A stretch of DNA of 64,000 nucleotides from positions 277,561 to 341,560 of the forward strand of contig NZ_WJPO01000001.1 in the NCBI RefSeq assembly GCF_009649175.1, given 5' to 3'. Within the stretch, counting starts at the first letter, position 1. Every line of letters begins with the position of its first letter. Positions 1-10,184 of this stretch are shown piece after piece. Under the pieces are notes generated by a model. That model was not told the DNA's origin and did not search any database. It saw only the letters and a list, made by a program, of their open reading frames with translations. The stretch is from Rhodovulum strictum (GTDB lineage: Bacteria; Pseudomonadota; Alphaproteobacteria; Rhodobacterales; Rhodobacteraceae). The translations under genes were made by a program, and so were the position numbers.

Positions 1-1180
<1,180 letters not shown>

Positions 1181-1368
1181 GGGCAAGGCTCCGTTCGGGA
1201 TGGCTGTCGGCGCCGAACCTGCCGGGGAAAGCGCAACAAAGCCTGAGGGCAGCGCGCGCTGCTCTGCATCGCAGCGCAAGATTTTTCTGCGGCGCGGCGA
1301 AATGGGGGTTGCGGAATATGTCCCCGTTATGGTGATTGGCGCAACAAAATGACCCGAGGGGAGAATCA

Positions 1369-2229
1369 ATGGACCCGCGTGCCCGCCCGTTCCGTTCCGT
1401 TCTCTACATCCCGGCCTCCAAGGCACGTGCGCTGGAAAAGGCCCGGACGCTGCCGGCCGATGCGATCATCTTCGATCTCGAGGATGCCGTCGCCCCCGAG
1501 GAAAAGCGCGCCGCCCGCGACCTGCTGGCCGAGGCGCTGCGCGAGGGCGGCTATGGCGCGCGCTTCCTGATCGTACGCGTCAATGGGCTGGACAGCGAAT
1601 GGGGCGCCGATGACGTGGCTGCGATGCGCGGTGTCGGTGCCGATGCGATCTTGCTGCCCAAGGTCGAGACCACGGCGCAACTGGATGCGCTGGGCGATGC
1701 GATTCCGGGGGTGGGTCTCTGGGCGATGATCGAGACGCCGCGCGGCGTGCTGAACGCCCCGGCGCTGGCCGCACATCCCCGCGTCGGCGGTTTCGTGATG
1801 GGCACCAACGATCTGGCCAAGGAACTGGGCTGCCGCACCCGGTCGGACCGGCTGGCGCTGATCGCGAGCCTCAGCCAGTGCCTGCTGGCCGCGCGCGCCC
1901 ATGGGATCGTGGCCATCGACGGGGTCTACAATGCCTTCCGCCACGAGGAAGGGCTGTGGGCGGAATGCGAGCAGGGGCGCGATCTGGGCTTTGACGGCAA
2001 GAGCCTGATCCATCCCGACCAGATCGCCATCGCCAATGCCACCTTCGCGCCCACCTCCGAAGAGATCGAACTGTCGCGCCGCCAGATCGCCGCTTTCGAC
2101 GAGGCGCGCAAGCGAGGGCTGGGCATCGCCGTTGTGGATGGCCGCATCGTCGAGAATCTGCATATCGTCACGGCACGGAAGACGCTCGCCAAGGCGGCGG
2201 CGATCGCGCAACTGGAGGCCGTTTCATGA
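1369..2229 (+). CDS. mcl2: CitE-family (3S)-malyl-CoA thioesterase
   Basis: 286-aa HpcH/HpaI/CitE-family TIM barrel. Motifs include RSVLYIPAS, the metal-site IFDLEDAV, the VRVNGL arginine, LLPKVET and the FDGKSLIHP C-terminal signature. In the ethylmalonyl-CoA pathway the Mcl2 type hydrolyses (3S)-malyl-CoA to malate and CoA, while Mcl1 does the lyase step. Length and position between mdh and mch match mcl2 of Rhodobacter sphaeroides, which is why I prefer it to mcl1. The start is the ATG at 1369, preceded by a GAGGGGAG ribosome-binding site; a TTG 33 bases upstream is in frame but lacks one. Its stop overlaps the next start as ATGA. Confidence 0.87.
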   Translation: MDPRARPFRSVLYIPASKARALEKARTLPADAIIFDLEDAVAPEEKRAARDLLAEALREGGYGARFLIVRVNGLDSEWGADDVAAMRGVGADAILLPKVETTAQLDALGDAIPGVGLWAMIETPRGVLNAPALAAHPRVGGFVMGTNDLAKELGCRTRSDRLALIASLSQCLLAARAHGIVAIDGVYNAFRHEEGLWAECEQGRDLGFDGKSLIHPDQIAIANATFAPTSEEIELSRRQIAAFDEARKRGLGIAVVDGRIVENLHIVTARKTLAKAAAIAQLEAVS

Positions 2230-2795
2230 CCCTGCTTATCCTCGGAGTTCTGCTCTGGAGCTTTGCCCATCTGTTCAAGCGGCTGTTCCCCGGCCCGCGT
2301 GCCGCGCTGGACGATCGCTTCGGCGCGGCCTCCAAGGCGTTCTTTGCCGTGCCGCTGGTGCTGTCGGTGGTGCTGATGGTGATGGGCTATCGCGGCAATA
2401 CCGCCCCCGACATCTATCAGACGCCCGGTTTCATGGTGCATCTGAACAACACGCTGATGCTGCTGGCCGTGGTGTTCTTCGGTGTCGGCAACTCGAAAAG
2501 CCGGGCGCGGCAATTGTTCCGCCACCCGATGCTTTACGGCGTGATGACTTGGTCGGTGGCGCATCTGCTGGTGAACGGCGATCTGGCGTCCATCGTGCTG
2601 TTCGGCGGTCTGCTGGTCTGGGCGATTGCCGAGGTGGTGCTGATCAACGCGAAGGAGCCGGTCACGACCTGGCGCGGCGGCAGCCTGGGGGGTGACATCA
2701 AGCTGGGGTTGATCTCGATCCTGCTCTACCTGGTGATCCTGTGGGTGCATAACTGGCTGGGCGCCTGGCCCCTGCCGGTGCCGGGCGCGGCCTGA
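2226..2795 (+). CDS. NnrU-family membrane protein
   Basis: 189-aa integral membrane protein with about five hydrophobic segments. It opens with MTLLILGVLLWSFAHLFKR, a typical NnrU-family N-terminus with conserved His and Lys/Arg in the first helix. The family is named after a gene needed for nitrite and nitric oxide reductase expression in Rhodobacter and Paracoccus, but most members have no tested role, and I see no denitrification genes here. It overlaps mcl2 by four bases (ATGA), and its own stop overlaps the next gene's start, so the three are probably cotranscribed and translationally coupled. Confidence 0.82.
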   Translation: MTLLILGVLLWSFAHLFKRLFPGPRAALDDRFGAASKAFFAVPLVLSVVLMVMGYRGNTAPDIYQTPGFMVHLNNTLMLLAVVFFGVGNSKSRARQLFRHPMLYGVMTWSVAHLLVNGDLASIVLFGGLLVWAIAEVVLINAKEPVTTWRGGSLGGDIKLGLISILLYLVILWVHNWLGAWPLPVPGAA

Positions 2796-2998
2796 TGCGG
2801 GCCTATCGTCTGCTGACCGAAGAGGATACCGCCGCCTTCTGCCACAAGGTGACAGAGGCGCTGTCCAAGGGCTGGGAACTGTACGGCTCGCCCGCCTATG
2901 CGCATGACCCGGCGACGGGCAGGATGCGCTGCGCGCAAGCCGTGGTGAAGGATGTGCCGGGGCTCTACGCCCCGGACGTGAAGCTGGGAGAGTTGTAA
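2795..2998 (+). CDS. DUF1737-domain protein
   Basis: 67-aa cytoplasmic protein, start MRAYRLLTEEDTAAFCHKV. It has the DUF1737 pattern of an N-terminal helix followed by GWELYGSPAYAHDP and a short beta segment ending in PGLYAPD. Its start codon overlaps the NnrU stop, and mch begins a few bases after its stop. The function is unknown. The conserved position next to mch in this family of bacteria suggests a minor role around acyl-CoA metabolism, but that is context only. Confidence 0.78.
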   Translation: MRAYRLLTEEDTAAFCHKVTEALSKGWELYGSPAYAHDPATGRMRCAQAVVKDVPGLYAPDVKLGEL

Positions 2999-3002
2999 GG
3001 TC

Positions 3003-4037
3003 ATGGTCAAGACCAACCCGGGGCGTTTCTTCGAGGATTATCACGTCGGTCAGGTGATCGCGCATGCCGTGCCGCGCACCCTGTCGGGCGGCGAGCGGGC
3101 GCTGTATCATGCGCTTTATCCGGCGCGGCACGCGCTTTATTCCTCGGATGCCTTTGCGCAATCCTGCGGGCTGCCCGCCGCGCCGATGGACGACCTGATC
3201 GCGTTCCATACCGTCTTTGGCAAGACCGTGCCCGATATCAGCCTGAACGCCATCGCCAATCTGGGCTATGCCGAGGGGCGCTGGCACCGGCCGGTCTGGC
3301 CCGGCGACACGCTGCGTTCGGAATCCGAGGTGATCGGGCTCAAGGAAAACTCGAACGGCAAGTCGGGTGTGGTCTGGGTGCGCACGCGGGGGCTGAACCA
3401 GCGCGGCGAACTGGTGATGGACTATGTCCGTTGGGTGATGGTGCGCAAGCGCGATGCCGCAGCACCCGCGCCCGAAACCGTGGTGCCGGTGCTGGCGGAT
3501 TCGGTTGCGCCGAATGATCTGGTGCTGCCCGAGGGGCTGGATTTCACGGATTACGATTTCACACTGGCGGGCGACCCGCATCGCTGGGGCGATTACGCGG
3601 TGGGCGAGATCATCGACCATGTGGACGGCGTGACGGTCGAGGAGGCCGAACACATGCTGGCCACGCGGCTGTGGCAGAACACCGCCAAGGTGCATTTCGA
3701 CGCGACCGTGCGCGAGGATGGGCGGCGGCTGATCTATGGTGGCCATGTCATAAGCCTGGCGCGGACCTTGTCCTTCAACGGTCTGGCCAATGCGCAGATG
3801 ATCGTGGGTCTGAACGCGGGCGCCCATGCCAATCCCTGCTTTGCCGGCGACACCGTTCGCGCCTGGTCCCAGGTGCTGGACAAGGCCGAGACGGCCGCCC
3901 CCGGGGTCGGCGCGCTGCGGCTGCGGCTGGTCGCGGTCAAGTCGGGCGGCGTTCCGGGCGCGTTGCGCGGTGAGGACGGGAAATACCTGCCCGATGTCCT
4001 GCTCGACCTCGACTACTGGGCGTTGATCCCGATCTGA
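3003..4037 (+). CDS. mch: Mesaconyl-C1-CoA hydratase
   Basis: 344-aa double-hotdog (MaoC-like) hydratase, start MVKTNPGRFFEDYHVGQ. It agrees closely with what I know of R. sphaeroides Mch in length and in segments such as GGERALYHALYPARHALY, LNAIANLGYAEGRW, TRLWQNTAKVHF and RLIYGGHVISLARTLSFNGL. It hydrates mesaconyl-C1-CoA to beta-methylmalyl-CoA in the ethylmalonyl-CoA pathway, which lets the cell grow on acetate and other C2 compounds without isocitrate lyase. It is the last gene of the mcl2-nnrU-DUF1737-mch group; a 169-bp gap then separates it from sdhC. It is probably cotranscribed with mcl2. Confidence 0.93.
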   Translation: MVKTNPGRFFEDYHVGQVIAHAVPRTLSGGERALYHALYPARHALYSSDAFAQSCGLPAAPMDDLIAFHTVFGKTVPDISLNAIANLGYAEGRWHRPVWPGDTLRSESEVIGLKENSNGKSGVVWVRTRGLNQRGELVMDYVRWVMVRKRDAAAPAPETVVPVLADSVAPNDLVLPEGLDFTDYDFTLAGDPHRWGDYAVGEIIDHVDGVTVEEAEHMLATRLWQNTAKVHFDATVREDGRRLIYGGHVISLARTLSFNGLANAQMIVGLNAGAHANPCFAGDTVRAWSQVLDKAETAAPGVGALRLRLVAVKSGGVPGALRGEDGKYLPDVLLDLDYWALIPI

Positions 4038-4053
4038 GGGTCGGCTGCCGGGT

Positions 4054-4084
4054 TGTGATCACAGTGCTGCGGCATGTGATCACA
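4054..4084. promoter_or_regulatory. Tandem palindromic operator upstream of sdhC
   Basis: TGTGATCACA occurs twice, at 4054-4063 and 4075-4084, centres exactly 21 bp apart (two helical turns), with flanks TTGTGATCACAG and ATGTGATCACAA. Each copy is a perfect 10-bp palindrome. The arrangement fits two dimers of one regulator on the same DNA face before the sdh operon. It is not a normal CRP/FNR site because the six-base spacer is missing. A GntR-type TCA-cycle regulator such as AkgR of R. sphaeroides is one possibility; this is inference. Confidence 0.65.
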
Positions 4085-4141
4085 AAGCCCGGTTTTTTCC
4101 CCGGAGCGACAAAAAATTCCGCCCCGATCCCGGCGCAAGCC

Positions 4142-4169
4142 GTGACAAGGGCGCAGAAACCGTTATCAG
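4142..4169 (+). promoter_or_regulatory. Possible sdh promoter
   Basis: GTGACA (4142-4147), a 16-bp spacer and TATCAG (4164-4169) lie 38 bases before the sdhC start. The match to sigma-70 consensus is moderate. The double palindrome would then be about 60 to 90 bases upstream of the -35 element. Confidence 0.3.
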
Positions 4170-4206
4170 ATCGGGCGATAGCTGCGCCCAGGACGAGAGG
4201 CACGCC

Positions 4207-4590
4207 ATGGCTCATTTCAACCGCGGTAACCGGCCGCTTTCGCCGCATATCCAGATCTACCGCCCGCAGATCACGTCCGTCACCTCGATCCTGACCCGGG
4301 TGACCGGCAATGCGCTGATCGTGGCGACGATCCTGATCGTGTGGTGGTTTCTGGCCGCGGCCAAGGGCCCCGAGGCCTTTGCCCGTGCCGATTGGGTGCT
4401 GACCTCGTGGTTCGGCAATCTGGTGCTGTTCCTGTCGCTCTGGGCGCTGTGGTATCACACGCTGGCGGGCATCCGGCACCTGATCTGGGATACCGGGCGG
4501 GGGCTGGAACTGAAGACGGCCGAGATGCTGGGCTGGGCCGTGATCGGCGGTTCGGCGGTGCTGACCGTGCTGACCGTTCTGGTCGTCTGA
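4207..4590 (+). CDS. sdhC: Succinate dehydrogenase cytochrome b556 subunit
   Basis: 127-aa membrane anchor of complex II with three hydrophobic helices. The N-terminal motif NRPLSPHIQIYRPQ is typical of SdhC. The HTLAGIRHLIWDTG segment carries the axial haem-b histidine and the GxRHLxWD signature. Together with SdhD it binds ubiquinone and haem and anchors the catalytic SdhAB on the cytoplasmic face. It is the first gene of sdhCDAB, eleven bases before sdhD, and an AGGCACGCC stretch precedes the ATG. The double palindrome and a possible promoter lie in the gap upstream. Confidence 0.97.
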   Translation: MAHFNRGNRPLSPHIQIYRPQITSVTSILTRVTGNALIVATILIVWWFLAAAKGPEAFARADWVLTSWFGNLVLFLSLWALWYHTLAGIRHLIWDTGRGLELKTAEMLGWAVIGGSAVLTVLTVLVV

Positions 4591-4600
4591 GGGGGAAGAC

Positions 4601-4972
4601 ATGCGTTATCTGACCGACCGCAAGCGCGCGCTGGGCCTTGGCGCCGCCAAGACCGGAACCGAACATCACTGGATCCTGATCGTGACCGGCGTCGCGCTGG
4701 CGGGCCTTATCCCGGCCTTCGTGCTGATCTTCGGCCGGGCGCTGGGCGGCAGCCACGCAGATGTGGTGGCCACCTTCTCGCGCCCCTTCCCGGCGCTGGT
4801 TGCGCTGCTGACGCTGTTCGTGGGCCTTTTCCATTTCCGCAAGGGCGCCCAGACCGCGATCGAGGACTATACCCGCGGCATCCGCCGCACCGTGCTGCTG
4901 ATCGCGATGATCTGCATCACCTATTCGGCCATGGCGGCCGGTCTTTACGCGATCATCCGCATCGCTCTGTAA
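4601..4972 (+). CDS. sdhD: Succinate dehydrogenase hydrophobic membrane anchor
   Basis: 123-aa second membrane anchor of complex II with three transmembrane segments. The conserved [13 protein letters not shown] segment holds the second haem ligand histidine and the IEDY motif. A GGGGAAGAC ribosome-binding region precedes the ATG. It sits between sdhC and sdhA with gaps of ten and sixteen bases, so it is one operon. Nothing unusual. Confidence 0.96.
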   Translation: MRYLTDRKRALGLGAAKTGTEHHWILIVTGVALAGLIPAFVLIFGRALGGSHADVVATFSRPFPALVALLTLFVGLFHFRKGAQTAIEDYTRGIRRTVLLIAMICITYSAMAAGLYAIIRIAL

Positions 4973-4988
4973 GTTTCGAGGGACCAAG

Positions 4989-6794
4989 ATGGCCGCTTAC
5001 GAATACGAGACGCATGAATATGACGTTGTGGTGGTCGGCGCCGGTGGCGCGGGGCTGCGCGCGACGCTGGGCATGGCCGAACAGGGCTTGCGCACGGCCT
5101 GCATCACCAAGGTCTTTCCGACCCGCTCGCATACGGTGGCAGCCCAGGGCGGCATCGCTGCCAGCCTTGGCAACATGGGGCCGGACCATTGGCAATGGCA
5201 CATGTATGACACGGTCAAGGGGTCCGACTGGCTGGGCGATACGGATGCCATGGAATACCTCGCGCGCGAGGCACCCAAGGCGGTCTATGAACTGGAACAT
5301 TACGGCGTGCCGTTCTCGCGCACCGAAAAGGGCCGGATCTACCAGCGCCCCTTTGGCGGGCACACCACCGAATTCGGCGAAGGCCCGCCGGTGCAGCGCA
5401 CCTGTGCCGCGGCCGACCGCACCGGCCATGCGATCCTGCACACGCTCTATGGCCAGTCGCTGAAACAGAAGGCGGAATTCTTCATCGAGTATTTCGCCAT
5501 CGACCTGATCATGTCCGAGGATGGCGTGTGTCAGGGCGTCGTGGCGTGGAAGCTCGATGACGGCACGATCCATGTCTTCGCCGCCAAGATGACGGTTCTG
5601 GCCACGGGCGGCTATGGCCGGGCCTATTTCAGCGCGACCTCGGCGCATACCTGCACCGGCGATGGCGGCGGTATGGTGGCGCGGGCCGGGCTGCCGCTTC
5701 AGGACATGGAATTCGTGCAGTTCCATCCCACCGGCATCTATGGCGCTGGCTGCCTGATCACCGAGGGCGCGCGCGGCGAGGGCGGCTATCTGACCAATTC
5801 GGAAGGCGAGCGGTTCATGGAACGCTATGCGCCGACCTACAAGGATCTGGCCTCGCGCGATGTGGTCAGCCGCTGCATGACCATCGAGATCCGCGAGGGC
5901 AGGGGCGTCGGCCCGAACAAGGACCACATCCACCTGAACCTGTCCCACCTGCCGCCCGAGGTTCTGGCCGAACGGCTGCCCGGCATTTCCGAAAGCGCCA
6001 AGATCTTTGCTGGTGTGGACGTGACGCGCGAACCGATCCCGGTGCTGCCGACCGTGCATTACAACATGGGCGGCATCCCCACGAACTATTGGGGCGAGGT
6101 GCTGGACCCGACGCCCGACCATCCCGACCGCGTGGCGCCCGGCCTGATGGCGGTGGGCGAGGCGGGCTGTGCCTCGGTGCATGGGGCGAACCGGCTGGGC
6201 TCGAACTCGCTGATCGACCTGGTGGTGTTCGGCCGCGCCGCGGCGATCCGGGCCAAGGATGTGGTCGATCCGAAAACGGCGGTGCCCGCGCCGAACAAGG
6301 CGTCGATCGACAGCGCCCTTGGCCGTTTCGACGGGTTGCGCCATGCCAAGGGCAGCGTGCCGACCGCCGATCTGCGGCTCGAGATGCAGAAGACCATGCA
6401 GGCCGATGCGGCGGTCTTCCGCACCTCGAAATCGCTGTCCGAAGGCTGCGCCAACATGGCCCGCGTCGCCGCCAAGATGGACGACATCAAGGTGACCGAC
6501 CGTTCGCTGATCTGGAACTCGGACCTTATGGAGACGCTGGAGCTGACCAACCTGATGCCCAACGCGCTGGCCACCGTCGTCAGCGCCGAGGCGCGCAAGG
6601 AAAGCCGCGGCGCCCATGCCCACGAGGATTACCCCGACCGCAATGACGAGACCTGGCGCAAGCACACGCTGTCCTGGGTCGAGGGGCCGTCCGTGCGTCT
6701 GGCCTATCGCCCGGTCAAGCTGGAACCGCTGACCAGCCCCGACGAAGGCGGCATCGACCCGAAGAAGATTGCGCCCAAGGCGCGGGTCTATTGA
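4989..6794 (+). CDS. sdhA: Succinate dehydrogenase flavoprotein subunit
   Basis: 601-aa FAD-dependent subunit oxidising succinate to fumarate in the TCA cycle and respiratory chain. It shows the Rossmann motif [12 protein letters not shown], the covalent-FAD histidine in [11 protein letters not shown] (about residue 48), the capping-domain loop [21 protein letters not shown] and the catalytic arginine region [11 protein letters not shown]. The [18 protein letters not shown] segment is also standard. Length equals the family norm. It is followed ten bases later by sdhB. No changed key residues were seen. Confidence 0.98.
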   Translation: MAAYEYETHEYDVVVVGAGGAGLRATLGMAEQGLRTACITKVFPTRSHTVAAQGGIAASLGNMGPDHWQWHMYDTVKGSDWLGDTDAMEYLAREAPKAVYELEHYGVPFSRTEKGRIYQRPFGGHTTEFGEGPPVQRTCAAADRTGHAILHTLYGQSLKQKAEFFIEYFAIDLIMSEDGVCQGVVAWKLDDGTIHVFAAKMTVLATGGYGRAYFSATSAHTCTGDGGGMVARAGLPLQDMEFVQFHPTGIYGAGCLITEGARGEGGYLTNSEGERFMERYAPTYKDLASRDVVSRCMTIEIREGRGVGPNKDHIHLNLSHLPPEVLAERLPGISESAKIFAGVDVTREPIPVLPTVHYNMGGIPTNYWGEVLDPTPDHPDRVAPGLMAVGEAGCASVHGANRLGSNSLIDLVVFGRAAAIRAKDVVDPKTAVPAPNKASIDSALGRFDGLRHAKGSVPTADLRLEMQKTMQADAAVFRTSKSLSEGCANMARVAAKMDDIKVTDRSLIWNSDLMETLELTNLMPNALATVVSAEARKESRGAHAHEDYPDRNDETWRKHTLSWVEGPSVRLAYRPVKLEPLTSPDEGGIDPKKIAPKARVY

Positions 6795-6804
6795 GGAGAC
6801 GGAG

Positions 6805-7584
6805 ATGGTTGAACTGACGCTCCCCAAGAACTCGGTGATCCGCACCGGCAAGACCTGGCCGAAACCGGCGGGTGCCACCAATGTCCGCGAATTCCGCATC
6901 TATCGCTGGGATCCCGACAGCGGCGAGACGCCCCGGGTGGACAGCTATTTCGTCGATCTCGACACGTGCGGGCCGATGGTTCTGGACGCGCTGATCAAGA
7001 TCAAGAACGAGATCGACCCGACGCTAACCTTCCGCCGCTCCTGCCGCGAGGGGATTTGCGGCTCTTGTGCGATGAATATCGACGGCACCAATACGCTGGC
7101 CTGCACCCGCGGCATGGACGAGATCCGCGGCGTCGTGAAGATCTATCCGCTGCCGCATATGCCGGTGGTCAAGGATCTGGTGCCCGACCTGACGCATTTC
7201 TACGCCCAGCACGCCTCGGTCATGCCCTGGCTGGAAACCGAGACCAACGAGCCGGTCAAGGAATGGCGCCAGTCGCCCGAGGATCGCAGGAAGCTGGACG
7301 GGCTTTACGAATGCATCATGTGCGCAAGCTGCTCGACGGCCTGTCCGTCCTATTGGTGGAACGGCGACAAGTATCTGGGCCCGGCCGCGCTGCTGCATGC
7401 CTATCGCTGGATCATCGACTCGCGTGACGAGGCGACGGGCGATCGGCTGGACCAGCTTGAGGATCCGTTCAAGCTCTATCGCTGCCACACGATCATGAAC
7501 TGCACCAAGACCTGCCCCAAGGGCCTGAACCCGGCCAAGGCGATTGCCGAGATCAAGAAGATGATGGTCGAACGCGCGATCTGA
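6805..7584 (+). CDS. sdhB: Succinate dehydrogenase iron-sulfur subunit
   Basis: 259-aa subunit passing electrons from FAD to ubiquinone. The [2Fe-2S] ligands lie in CREGICGSC (residues 80-88) plus a later Cys near residue 100. The [4Fe-4S] and [3Fe-4S] ligands lie in [12 protein letters not shown] and [14 protein letters not shown]. The ATG at 6805 with GAGGAGACGGAG before it is the start; an in-frame ATG 36 bases upstream lies inside sdhA and is rejected. Unlike R. sphaeroides, as I remember it, no extra gene separates sdhA and sdhB. A hairpin after the stop ends the operon. Confidence 0.97.
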   Translation: MVELTLPKNSVIRTGKTWPKPAGATNVREFRIYRWDPDSGETPRVDSYFVDLDTCGPMVLDALIKIKNEIDPTLTFRRSCREGICGSCAMNIDGTNTLACTRGMDEIRGVVKIYPLPHMPVVKDLVPDLTHFYAQHASVMPWLETETNEPVKEWRQSPEDRRKLDGLYECIMCASCSTACPSYWWNGDKYLGPAALLHAYRWIIDSRDEATGDRLDQLEDPFKLYRCHTIMNCTKTCPKGLNPAKAIAEIKKMMVERAI

Positions 7585-7601
7585 CGCGCGCATGCCACGG
7601 C

Positions 7602-7627
7602 AGGGCAGGGGCGGATGCGCCTGCCCT
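7602..7627. terminator. Hairpin between convergent sdhB and mipZ
   Basis: AGGGCAGG (7602-7609) and CCTGCCCT (7620-7627) form an 8-bp stem with a 10-nt loop in the 48-bp gap between two converging genes. It could act in both directions. No long T-run. Confidence 0.5.
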
Positions 7628-7632
7628 TGCAG

Positions 7633-8442
7633 TCAGAAGCTGACCTCGACCCCCGGCAGGCGCAGCTCGACCATCAGATCGCGCAATTCCTGCCGTGCTG
7701 CGATGTTCGAGATGTTCATCCCCGTGACGCCGGTATCGCGCAGATCCAGCAGCGTCAGCCCGCTGGGGAACAGTTCGCGAAAGATCACCCGCTCCGAGAA
7801 GCCGGGCGCCACGCGGAAGCCGATGCGGCGCGACAGGTTGACCAGCGCATCGCCCATCTTGCGCTTGTTGTGCATCTGCTGGGCGCCCAGCCGGTTGCGC
7901 AGCACCACCCAGTCGATCGGCTTCAGCCCCGCCTGCGCCCGCAACTGCCGCGCGTTCCAGACCATTTCCGAATAGATCGAGGGGCCGAGGATCCGGCCCG
8001 TCGCGCCGTCATGCCGGGCCAGCAGGTCGAAATCTATGAAGCTGTCATTCAGGGGCGTGATCAGCGTGTCGGCCAGCGTATGCGCGACCTGGCTCAGCCG
8101 CGTGTGCGAGCCGGGGCAGTCGATCAGGATGAAATCCTTGTCCTGCTCCATCCCGGCAATCGCCTCGGCGATGCGGCGATCATGCAGGTTCTCGCCCGCG
8201 TCCATCTGGTCGGGCGCGATGTCGGGCAGGTCGCGGTATTCGGGCGTCGGCAGGTCGATGCCGCTGCGCTCCAGATAGGCGGTGCGGTTCTCCATGTAGC
8301 GGCCGAAACTGCGCTGGCGCAGGTCCAGATCCAGCGTGCCGACCCGATGGCCCAGCCGCGCCAGCGCGGTTGCCACATGCATCGACACGGTGGACTTGCC
8401 CGCCCCGCCCTTTTCGTTGCCGACGACGATGATATGCGCCAC
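7633..8442 (-). CDS. mipZ: Division-plane positioning ATPase MipZ
   Basis: 269-aa ParA/MinD-type ATPase. The deviant Walker A GNEKGGAGKSTVSMHVA is at residues 8-24, followed by LDLDLRQRSFGRYMENR (Walker A-prime region) and the Walker B-like FILIDCPGS. MipZ forms a gradient from the chromosome poles and inhibits FtsZ polymerisation, placing division at mid-cell in alphaproteobacteria that lack MinCD. The segments IDFDLLARHD and VVLRNRLGAQQMHNK are MipZ-typical and separate it from ParA. It is a single gene, convergent with sdhB, with rpmE upstream behind its own terminator. Confidence 0.92.
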   Translation of the reverse strand: MAHIIVVGNEKGGAGKSTVSMHVATALARLGHRVGTLDLDLRQRSFGRYMENRTAYLERSGIDLPTPEYRDLPDIAPDQMDAGENLHDRRIAEAIAGMEQDKDFILIDCPGSHTRLSQVAHTLADTLITPLNDSFIDFDLLARHDGATGRILGPSIYSEMVWNARQLRAQAGLKPIDWVVLRNRLGAQQMHNKRKMGDALVNLSRRIGFRVAPGFSERVIFRELFPSGLTLLDLRDTGVTGMNISNIAARQELRDLMVELRLPGVEVSF

Positions 8443-8602
8443 GTCACCTTCCCCCTGCGATCTGTATGCCTATGGGCGAGAGAGTCGCTGACAACCATAT
8501 GTTGTGTCTCGCGCCAGCGAAAGCCGGAGTTGACGACAAGCCGACACAGGCCCGGCCTCTGGCCCGCGCGCCACATCCCGGTTGCAGCCACCCGGAACGA
8601 GA

Positions 8603-8625
8603 ACGCCGCCCCGTGGGGGCGGCGT
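8603..8625 (-). terminator. Rho-independent-type hairpin after rpmE
   Basis: A 10-bp perfect stem (8603-8612 with 8616-8625, loop GTG) lies 28 bases past the rpmE stop. On the minus strand it is followed by TTCTCGTT, a weak T-rich tail. It would end the rplS/rpmE transcript. Confidence 0.7.
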
Positions 8626-8652
8626 GTCCCTGAAATCCGGACGGGTTTCGGC

Positions 8653-8874
8653 TCAGAAGCCCAGACCTTCGTATTTCTTCTTGAACTTCGACACGCGGCC
8701 GCCGGTGTCCATCAGGCGCGAGCTGCCGCCGGTCCAGGCGGGGTGCACCGACGGGTCGATGTCAAGCGCGAGCGTATCACCCGCCTTGCCATAGGTCGAT
8801 TTCATCTGGACCACGGTGCCGTCGGTCATCTTGACGTCGATCACGTGGTAGTCGGGATGGATGTCCTTGCGCAT
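8653..8874 (-). CDS. rpmE: 50S ribosomal protein L31
   Basis: 73-aa L31, start [19 protein letters not shown], with the conserved SVHPAWTGG segment before a basic tail. The zinc-binding cysteines of the C+ form are absent: no cysteine occurs in the protein, so it is the zinc-free type often used under zinc limitation, and here apparently the version encoded in the ribosomal cluster. The start at 8874 lies downstream of a GAGAGCGACC stretch. It follows rplS by eleven bases on the same strand. Confidence 0.95.
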   Translation of the reverse strand: MRKDIHPDYHVIDVKMTDGTVVQMKSTYGKAGDTLALDIDPSVHPAWTGGSSRLMDTGGRVSKFKKKYEGLGF

Positions 8875-8885
8875 GGTCGCTCTCC

Positions 8886-9263
8886 TCACGCCTCGGTCTT
8901 GGGCTTGTAGGTGCTGTCCTCGGCGATCCGGGCGGATTTGCCCCGGCGCGCGCGCAGGTAATACAGCTTGGCGCGGCGCACACGGCCGCGGCGGACCACC
9001 TCGATCGAGTCGATATTGGTCGAGTAGAGGGGGAACACCCGCTCGACACCCTCGCCGAACGAGATCTTGCGCACGGTGAACGAGCCGGCAATGCCCTTGC
9101 CGTTGTTGCGGGCGATGCACACGCCTTCGTAGTTCTGGACGCGCGAACGGGTGCCCTCGGTCACCTTGTAGCCCACGCGGATCGTGTCGCCCGGCTTGAA
9201 GTCGGGGATCTTCTTGTCGAGGGCGGCGATCTGTTCCGCCTCGAGCTGTGCGATCAGGTTCAT
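8886..9263 (-). CDS. rplS: 50S ribosomal protein L19
   Basis: 125-aa L19, located at the 30S/50S interface. Family segments: [53 protein letters not shown] and [14 protein letters not shown]. The start [12 protein letters not shown] at 9263 fits the family length; a longer reading frame to 9359 overlaps trmD and is rejected. It lies downstream of trmD and upstream of rpmE on the same strand. Confidence 0.97.
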   Translation of the reverse strand: MNLIAQLEAEQIAALDKKIPDFKPGDTIRVGYKVTEGTRSRVQNYEGVCIARNNGKGIAGSFTVRKISFGEGVERVFPLYSTNIDSIEVVRRGRVRRAKLYYLRARRGKSARIAEDSTYKPKTEA

Positions 9264-9315
9264 CGCAGCGTCTCCATCTCTGCTCGCGGTTCGTTCCGCG
9301 AAGGTGATGCAGCCC

Positions 9316-10146
9316 CTAGAGCTCTGCGTCTCCATCCGGGTCCCTGCCGTGCCGTGCACGATAGGCCCGCCAGAGGTCGGGGCGGCGTTCCTTGGTCAGC
9401 CTTTCGGCCTCGGCCCGGCGCCAGGCGGCGATCTTCGCGTGATGGCCCGACAGGAGAATGTCGGGGATCGCGCGGCCTTTCCAGACGGCGGGCCGTGTAT
9501 ACTGCGGATGTTCAAGCAGACCCTCGGAAAAGGATTCCTCCTCCGTGGATGCCTGATTCCCGAGTACGCGGGGTATAAGGCGGACACTCGCGTCGATCAA
9601 GGCCTGTGCAGCGATCTCGCCGCCTGTCAGGACGAAATCCCCCAGGCTGACCTCCTCGACGGCGTATTCCTCGATCACCCGCTCGTCCAGCCCCTCGAAC
9701 CGGCCGCAGATCAGCGTGATCCCCTCGGCCTGCGCGAAGCGTTGCGCCATCGCCTGGCAAAACGGGGCGCCGCGCGGCGACAGATAGACGACCGGCCAGC
9801 GGCTGCGGTCGGCGGGCGTGCCCAGCGCGGCCTGATCCAGCGCGGCGCCCATCACGTCGGGGCGCAGCACCATGCCCGCGCCGCCGCCTGCCGGGTTGTC
9901 ATCGACATTGCGGTGCCTGCCCTCGCCGAAGGGGCGCAGATCGACCGTTTCCAGCGCCCAGAGCCCCATATCCAGCGCCCGGCCGGTCAGCGACAGGCCC
10001 AGCACACCGGGAAAGGCTTCGGGGAACAGGGTGATGATGCGCGCGGTCCAGGCGCCTTTCAGGCGCGGCCGCTCGTCCATCAGGTCGCGCGGTTGCAGGC
10101 TGGCCGAGATCGAGAGCCGCCCATGGGATTTCGGTGCGTCCGTCAT
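9316..10146 (-). CDS. trmD: tRNA (guanine37-N1)-methyltransferase
   Basis: 276-aa SPOUT-fold enzyme that methylates G37 next to the anticodon, preventing frameshifts. The trefoil-knot motifs are clear: [26 protein letters not shown] and [11 protein letters not shown], then the catalytic region [11 protein letters not shown] and the [12 protein letters not shown] tail. It has about 28 extra residues before the usual start ([13 protein letters not shown]), common in Rhodobacteraceae. It belongs to the rpsP-rimM-trmD-rplS neighbourhood conserved across bacteria. Confidence 0.97.
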   Translation of the reverse strand: MTDAPKSHGRLSISASLQPRDLMDERPRLKGAWTARIITLFPEAFPGVLGLSLTGRALDMGLWALETVDLRPFGEGRHRNVDDNPAGGGAGMVLRPDVMGAALDQAALGTPADRSRWPVVYLSPRGAPFCQAMAQRFAQAEGITLICGRFEGLDERVIEEYAVEEVSLGDFVLTGGEIAAQALIDASVRLIPRVLGNQASTEEESFSEGLLEHPQYTRPAVWKGRAIPDILLSGHHAKIAAWRRAEAERLTKERRPDLWRAYRARHGRDPDGDAEL

Positions 10147-10184
10147 GGGCGGTCTCTAGCCGGAAACCGGGCGGGGCGAAAGCC

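Noticed and set aside
4054..4084. Reading the palindromes as CRP/FNR sites
   Set aside because: Such sites need a six-base spacer between TGTGA and TCACA; here the half-sites touch.
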